From NCBI GenBank assembly GCA_963663605.2, contig CAXXVF010000002.1:2232001-2296000 (forward strand): DNA of 64,000 nt. Reading direction: 5' to 3'. A model generated the notes under the pieces. That model was given only the letters and a program-made list of their open reading frames with translations, did not search any database and had not been told where the DNA came from. The translations under genes were made by a program, and so were the position numbers. Position 1 is the stretch's first letter; each line of letters starts with the position of its first letter. This stretch comes from Sporobacter sp963663605. GTDB taxonomy: Bacteria; Bacillota; Clostridia; Oscillospirales; Oscillospiraceae. Positions 59,919 to 64,000 of this stretch are shown in pieces.

Positions 59919-60752
59919 ATGAAAATTGAGCAATCAAACATAGCTGAAAAAAATGCAACCGACAGCCGCGAACTGCATGATCTCCTCCTGCTCCGCTTTG
60001 AGCCCATCGCAATCAAGATGATTGAAAACGAGGCGGATATCCCTGAAAACGCCATCCGGCCATTACGAGATATCGGCAAGCACATGGCGCTTTGTCAGGC
60101 GTTTTCAATGACCCGCCGGCAGAAAAAAACCGTCTATTTGGACAAGGAAACGCACTGGTGCTGGAACCCGCTTATAGGACTCGGCCATGTTGACTGCAGC
60201 GTTGGTTCCGAGTCGTTTGAGGTTGTTTGCAGCGTTTTAGGGGTCGAAAACATTGATGAGGCACGGGCCTTTTTCGCCAAATTCCCGAGATTTGAATTGG
60301 GAAAATACCAGGGTATAGTGACCGCGCCCCTATGTAGCTGCACATTTGAACCCGATGTTGTTCTGATTTATTCAAACAACGCGCAGCTGCGCAGCATGCT
60401 TTGGGGTATCAAATATAAAACTGGAAAACTGATCGCGACAGATATGGACGCTATTGATTCGTGCATCTATGAAATCGTCGTGCCGATGCAAACGGGCGAA
60501 TACCGCGTGACGCTGCCGGACATCGGTGAATTTGAACGCGCCGCGCCCGGAGAAGACGAAATAACCCTGTCTGTCCCAAAAGGCCGTATGAGCGAGCTCA
60601 TTGAAGGCCTGCATTATTTTGAGGATATAGTGAAAATGGGTTATACCCAGCTTATACGCGAACTTGATCTTGATTATACGCGTCCGCCGTTTTATAACAC
60701 GCTGTATAAAATTTGGGGTCTCGATCAAGGAAAGGATTGGGATCGTTCTTAA
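59919..60752 (+). CDS. DUF169 domain protein
   Basis: 277 residues. Pattern FEPIAIKMI, LCQAFSMTRRQKKTVYLDKE, CWNPLIGLGHV and a C-terminal domain with SCIYEIVVPMQTGEYRVTLPD followed by GRMSELIEGL fits DUF169, an uncharacterised family common in anaerobes. Cys-rich short motifs (HWCWN, APLCSCTF) suggest possible metal or cofactor binding. The pairing with LysR and the lipoprotein gene implies a regulated uptake/processing unit; role unproven. Confidence 0.85.
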   Translation: MKIEQSNIAEKNATDSRELHDLLLLRFEPIAIKMIENEADIPENAIRPLRDIGKHMALCQAFSMTRRQKKTVYLDKETHWCWNPLIGLGHVDCSVGSESFEVVCSVLGVENIDEARAFFAKFPRFELGKYQGIVTAPLCSCTFEPDVVLIYSNNAQLRSMLWGIKYKTGKLIATDMDAIDSCIYEIVVPMQTGEYRVTLPDIGEFERAAPGEDEITLSVPKGRMSELIEGLHYFEDIVKMGYTQLIRELDLDYTRPPFYNTLYKIWGLDQGKDWDRS

Positions 60753-60866
60753 GCCGATTTAGACATCGCCAATCCTGAAAATCAGGTAAAATGTTTTTTA
60801 CATATACAAAAACAGATTACGGAAAACCAAATCAAGAATCAGCGAAAGCGCGCGCTCTTAATCCCA

Positions 60867-60898
60867 AAAGGAGAATAAAAATAAAGGAGAATAAAAAT
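60867..60898 (+). repeat. Tandem duplicated ribosome binding site
   Basis: A 16-base unit, AAAGGAGAATAAAAAT, occurs twice in direct tandem (60867-60882 and 60883-60898), each with a Shine-Dalgarno core. The second is correctly placed for the ATG that begins at 60897; its last two bases are the AT of that ATG. Confidence 0.9.
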
Positions 60899-62129
60899 GA
60901 AAAAAGTACTATCGATTTCGCTGGCACTGTTTCTGTTACTCGCACTGTTCGCATGTAATAAAACGACACCGGAAACAAACGACGAGCCTTCTGCCCAGGA
61001 AAGCGCCGCCGCCAGCGCGCCTGAAGAAAGCGCCCCGCCGGCAGAAAGCGCCGCGCCTGAAGAAAGCGCCGCACCGGCAGAAATGATCGACATCACAAAG
61101 AACGCCGATAAGGTCGGCTTTTTTGAAAGCGGCGTTGATCCGCAGTCCAGGGATACATATAACATTGTCCATATGTACCCGTTCACCCTGCTTTTGTACG
61201 AAAATATTACGGAATGTTTCAGAGTATACGGTGAGCAGCTCAACTGCAACATTACGCCGTCGACCTCAGAAGGAGACTATGATAAATTCATCCAGAATAT
61301 CGAAGTTTTCGCCGCTCAGGGCGAGACGGACGGCCTCATCGTCGTTATCGATGCGGATACAGCCGTTCGCATCAAAGAGGTTCTGGACGAATCCGGGATG
61401 ACTTATATCGCTTGGTGTAACTCTGTCCGTGACGAAAACGGCAGCGAGATCGTCCCGTGTGTCGGGCTGGGACAATACGACTCCGGCGCGACGACCGTCC
61501 AATGGCTGCACGATAATTATTCGACGTATTGGGGCGATATCGACGCATCTAAAATCGCACTGATGAATACAAACGCGTCATCCAATTTCGACCTCAATGA
61601 CCGCGCACTGGCCGCCGAAGATAAGTTTCTGGAGCTCTTCCCCGACAACGCCGGTATCTTCAACATAGATCTGATCAATGATTTCACGCAGGATGCCGCT
61701 TATAATCAGGCGGCCGCGACATTCTCAGCCAATCCCGATATCGAATACTGGTTCGTCACAAATACGGTTGAGATGTATTCGCAGGGCGTTGCCCGCGCCG
61801 TTGAGTCCCTGCAGATCGACGACAAAGTCCTTATTACCGACGTCGGTATGGATATACTGTGTTCCGAATGGGAAAGCGGATATGACGGAAGTTGGGTCTC
61901 ATGTCTGGCCATGTCAAATTATCTGTACGCGGCGCCCGCTATCTGCGGTCTCGTGGCCCTGCTCGACGGCACGGCGACCTGGGATACCCTGTGGACCGAC
62001 AGAAGAGATCCGGGCGATCTGTATACGTTCTACGGCGTCGACAGCACGATGATCACGAAGGACACCTATAAGGAGTACTTCAATTCATATGCCGAATTAG
62101 CCGGCGCGCCGATCCCGTATCCCGACTGA
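60897..62129 (+). CDS. Sugar-type (Peripla_BP_1/4-like) binding lipoprotein
   Basis: 410 residues. Lipobox LLALFAC with Cys20, then a low-complexity Glu/Ser/Ala/Pro linker with repeated EESA-like units (about 33-62). The mature domain (ADKVGFFESGVD, GDYDKFIQNIEVFAAQGETDGLIVVID, VGLGQYDSG, FVTNTVEMYSQGVARAVESL) fits the type I periplasmic-binding fold of sugar or nucleoside receptors. No permease or ATPase gene follows, only a strong terminator, so it is an orphan receptor, probably regulated with DUF169 by the LysR protein. Confidence 0.85.
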   Translation: MKKVLSISLALFLLLALFACNKTTPETNDEPSAQESAAASAPEESAPPAESAAPEESAAPAEMIDITKNADKVGFFESGVDPQSRDTYNIVHMYPFTLLLYENITECFRVYGEQLNCNITPSTSEGDYDKFIQNIEVFAAQGETDGLIVVIDADTAVRIKEVLDESGMTYIAWCNSVRDENGSEIVPCVGLGQYDSGATTVQWLHDNYSTYWGDIDASKIALMNTNASSNFDLNDRALAAEDKFLELFPDNAGIFNIDLINDFTQDAAYNQAAATFSANPDIEYWFVTNTVEMYSQGVARAVESLQIDDKVLITDVGMDILCSEWESGYDGSWVSCLAMSNYLYAAPAICGLVALLDGTATWDTLWTDRRDPGDLYTFYGVDSTMITKDTYKEYFNSYAELAGAPIPYPD

Positions 62130-62156
62130 TATTGCGCCCTTTCATAAAGACAAAAA

Positions 62157-62186
62157 ATGCCGGGACAGGAGTCCCGGCATTTTTTT
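62157..62186 (+). terminator. Terminator after the binding lipoprotein
   Basis: ATGCCGGGAC (62157-62166), loop AGGA, perfect complement, then TTTTTT. Confidence 0.9.
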
Positions 62187-62600
62187 CATGACCATTGGGT
62201 TGTTTTCACACACGGCGCAAGCAAAAATTCAAAAAGGACGCGCTAGTCGGGCAAGGCAAAAAAACATTTGAAATACGATATATAATAAGTTATAATACCA
62301 TCCGGCAGTATCTTCATGAACTGTACAAGCGGCAGCATCCCTGTGAGCTGCACGTGAATGAGGTTTTTGTCCCGGCAACTTACAATCTGCTTTGATCCTT
62401 TGTGACAGAGACAGCGCATTTAATTATGAACTATACTATGTCTTTTTCGTCTGTCGAAGGAGGCCTGCTTCTTTGCGAGCGGCCAAACAGGTGAAAAGGA
62501 CATTTTTATTTATTGTTTCTATTCTCAGGCCCGGGAACCTCAGCCGCCTGAACGCTTGTATAAATCGAATAACTGCACACATTATACCGGAGTGATGCTT
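62187..62600. other. Intergenic stretch without identified gene
   Basis: About 410 bases before the DUF2520 gene. Short frames exist (for instance 62195-62395) but lack a ribosome site and recognisable content. No riboswitch or T-box was recognised; the DUF2520 ribosome site GGAG is at 62589-62592. Confidence 0.5.
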
Positions 62601-63482
62601 ATGGAAATCGGATTTATCGGCGCAGGCAAGGTGGGTAAGGCTCTCGGGCTTTATTTTAAAGCGCACGGCCTGAAAATCGCGGGTTATTACAGCAGAACGT
62701 CAGAATCAGCGGCGCAGGCGGCTGCGATGACCTTCTCGAAAGCTTTTGCGGCGCTTAAAGCCCTGGCCGATTCAAGCGACGTCGTATTTATCGCCGTCCC
62801 GGATCAGTCTTTAGCTGAAATCGACAGTAAAATTTCAGACTTGATGCAGGACCGCTCAATCGATACTGAAAACATATGGATTCATGTCAGCGGGGCGCAT
62901 CCGTCGGATTGTCTCGCCGGAATCAAATCCGCAGGCAGCGCGGTCGGGAGCATGCATCCGCTCCAGAGTTTCGGCGACCCACGGACCTCAGCCGCCAAAC
63001 TTGACAGAACATGGTTCACGCTCGAGGGTACCGGCAAGGCCGTCGTGGCCATAAAAGAGATTTTGGATAAAACCGGAGGCAAATACAGCCTTATTAACGT
63101 TGAAAGCAAGCCTTTATATCATGCCGGCGCGTGTGTGGTATCAAACTTTCTGACAACGCTTTTAGAAAGCGGCATCCGTTTTTTTGAAGCGTCGGGAATG
63201 GACCGCAAAAAAATATTTAATGCGATTGAGCCGCTTATTGACGCAACGCTGGCCAACATGCGGGAAAAAGGACCGATTGAAGCCCTGACCGGGCCGATTG
63301 TCCGCGGAGACTATAACACGATAACCGTTCATTTGAAGGCCATGGAAGCTCATCTGCCGTCAGAGCTTGACTTTTACAGCGCGATGGCGCTCAAGACGGT
63401 CCGAATGCTTGAGGACAGAAGGCTGACCCACACGCAGGCCGAAGAATTTCGACACATTTTGGAGGAAACGGATCATGTCTGA
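62601..63482 (+). CDS. Rossmann/DUF2520 oxidoreductase, possible ketopantoate reductase
   Basis: Start at the ATG eight bases after GGAG; 293 residues. Rossmann motif IGFIGAGKVGKALG, then VVFIAVPDQ, VSGAHPSD, MHPLQSFGDP, LEGTGK and DUF2520 helices (YHAGACVVSNFLTTL; ALTGPIVRGDYNTI). COG5495-type proteins resemble 6-phosphogluconate dehydrogenase-like reductases. The stop overlaps the panB start, so cotranslated with pantothenate synthesis. I infer that it could supply ketopantoate reductase activity, as the PanG class does in bacteria without panE; this is an inference. Confidence 0.85.
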   Translation: MEIGFIGAGKVGKALGLYFKAHGLKIAGYYSRTSESAAQAAAMTFSKAFAALKALADSSDVVFIAVPDQSLAEIDSKISDLMQDRSIDTENIWIHVSGAHPSDCLAGIKSAGSAVGSMHPLQSFGDPRTSAAKLDRTWFTLEGTGKAVVAIKEILDKTGGKYSLINVESKPLYHAGACVVSNFLTTLLESGIRFFEASGMDRKKIFNAIEPLIDATLANMREKGPIEALTGPIVRGDYNTITVHLKAMEAHLPSELDFYSAMALKTVRMLEDRRLTHTQAEEFRHILEETDHV

Positions 63483-64000
63483 TAAATTTACGACACAATC
63501 ATTTTTAGAGGCAAAAAACACAAATAAGAAAATTACGATGCTCACCGGTTACGACTATTCTATGGCTCAGATCATAGACGGCTGCGGCATCGACGCAATC
63601 CTTGTCGGCGACTCGCTCGGCATGGTGGTACAGGGCAGAGACTCCACCGTGGAGGTCACTATAGACGAAATGCTCTATCACTGTAAATGCGTAGCTAGAG
63701 GCGCCAAAAACGCCCTGCTAGTCGGCGATATGCCGTTTCTCACGTATCACATAAGCGCCGAGGAAGCGGTCCGCAACGCCGGGCGTTTCATTCAGGAAGC
63801 TGGAATGAACGCCGTTAAACTGGAAGGCGGCACAAGCATGGCGGATACGGTGAAAGCCATTGTCCGTGCGCAAATCCCCGTAATGGGCCATATCGGTTTG
63901 ACGCCGCAGTCGGTCAACATGTTCGGCGGCTTTAAGGTGCAGGGCAGGGAAGAACACGCGGCAAAAGCCCTCATTGAGGATGCGCTGGCGCTTGAGGACG
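63475..64000 (+). CDS. panB: 3-methyl-2-oxobutanoate hydroxymethyltransferase, 5' part
   Basis: 175 residues visible; the window ends inside the gene. Start ATG nine bases after GGAGG, overlapping the DUF2520 stop. Family motifs ITMLTGYDYSMAQI, VGDSLGMVVQG, MPFLTY, VKLEGGTSM and MGHIGLTPQSV (metal ligands and substrate loop) are intact. Makes ketopantoate from ketoisovalerate in coenzyme A synthesis. panC and panD probably follow outside the window. Confidence 0.96.
   Translation, partial: MSDKFTTQSFLEAKNTNKKITMLTGYDYSMAQIIDGCGIDAILVGDSLGMVVQGRDSTVEVTIDEMLYHCKCVARGAKNALLVGDMPFLTYHISAEEAVRNAGRFIQEAGMNAVKLEGGTSMADTVKAIVRAQIPVMGHIGLTPQSVNMFGGFKVQGREEHAAKALIEDALALED

Noticed and set aside
61000..61085. 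Short repeats in the lipoprotein linker as a separate repeat array
   Set aside because: They encode a low-complexity Glu/Ser/Ala linker within the gene; ordinary for lipoproteins.
62195..62395. Small plus-strand frame before the DUF2520 gene
   Set aside because: No ribosome site, no similarity and in a region of low coding signal.

Overview
The window reads as chromosome of an anaerobic, probably spore-forming Clostridia (Firmicutes), of roughly balanced base composition. Pointers are the sporulation genes yabP/yabQ, single-chain clostridial PurL, strong AGGAGG-type ribosome binding sites, ireB, DnaD/DnaI-type primosome genes, a DUF2229-type CoA dehydratase activase and a glycyl radical enzyme. 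No phage, plasmid backbone, complete insertion sequence or CRISPR array was seen. Both ends cut genes: a DUF4332 protein at the left and panB at the right. A Clostridia assignment is well supported; genus cannot be given from sequence alone.

Layout. 0-9 kb is the accessory part: glycyl radical enzyme, PadR regulator with a perfect dyad operator, alpha/beta hydrolase, TetR regulator, SDR-type dehydratase/epimerase, lipoprotein, radical SAM protein, tRNA-Arg. Three copies of a repeated 3'-flanking element ending in a terminator hairpin lie at 3.0-5.0 kb. 9.3-11.3 kb carries yabP-yabQ-divIC-yabR and a DUF1294 gene. 11.3-23.3 kb is a minus-strand housekeeping block: ParB/Noc, hisS-aspS, mgsA, minD, PBP2, mreD, mreC, maf and a U32 peptidase-like gene; mreB and minC are absent, and a MITE-like palindrome sits exactly at the PBP2 stop codon. 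23.7-29.8 kb is plus-strand: DnaD and DnaI-like primosome genes, DnaA-box-like sites, yabM/spoVB-like flippase, mazG, HU, rqcP, gtrA.

29.8-33.9 kb holds a DUF5131 gene, an OmpR-type two-component system, a candidate C-rich small RNA and a COG2426 membrane protein. 33.9-44.7 kb has uvrB, radC and pyrE on the minus strand and the three-part activase/dehydratase-like locus (frameshifted) plus uvrA on the plus strand. 44.8-56.2 kb is minus-strand: NlpC/P60 hydrolase, a small unknown gene, ireB, cdd, purL, a peptide-type binding lipoprotein, pgeF, secA. 56.5-58.5 kb has tRNA-Thr and tRNA-Tyr and a secreted metallopeptidase with copper-amine-oxidase-like repeats. 58.6-64 kb has a LysR regulator divergent from a DUF169 gene and an orphan sugar-type binding lipoprotein, then a DUF2520 gene overlapping panB.

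The most interesting leads are the repeated 3' element, the MITE at the PBP2 stop, the candidate C-rich sRNA at 33.05-33.22 kb, the MgsA-like protein lacking the canonical His-x-Pro-Asp motif, the frameshifted activase, the gluzincin-like metallopeptidase fusion and the candidate PanG-like ketopantoate reductase. Nothing here is a clearly new multi-gene system; each lead is a hypothesis. All family assignments come from reading motifs by eye, without database searches.
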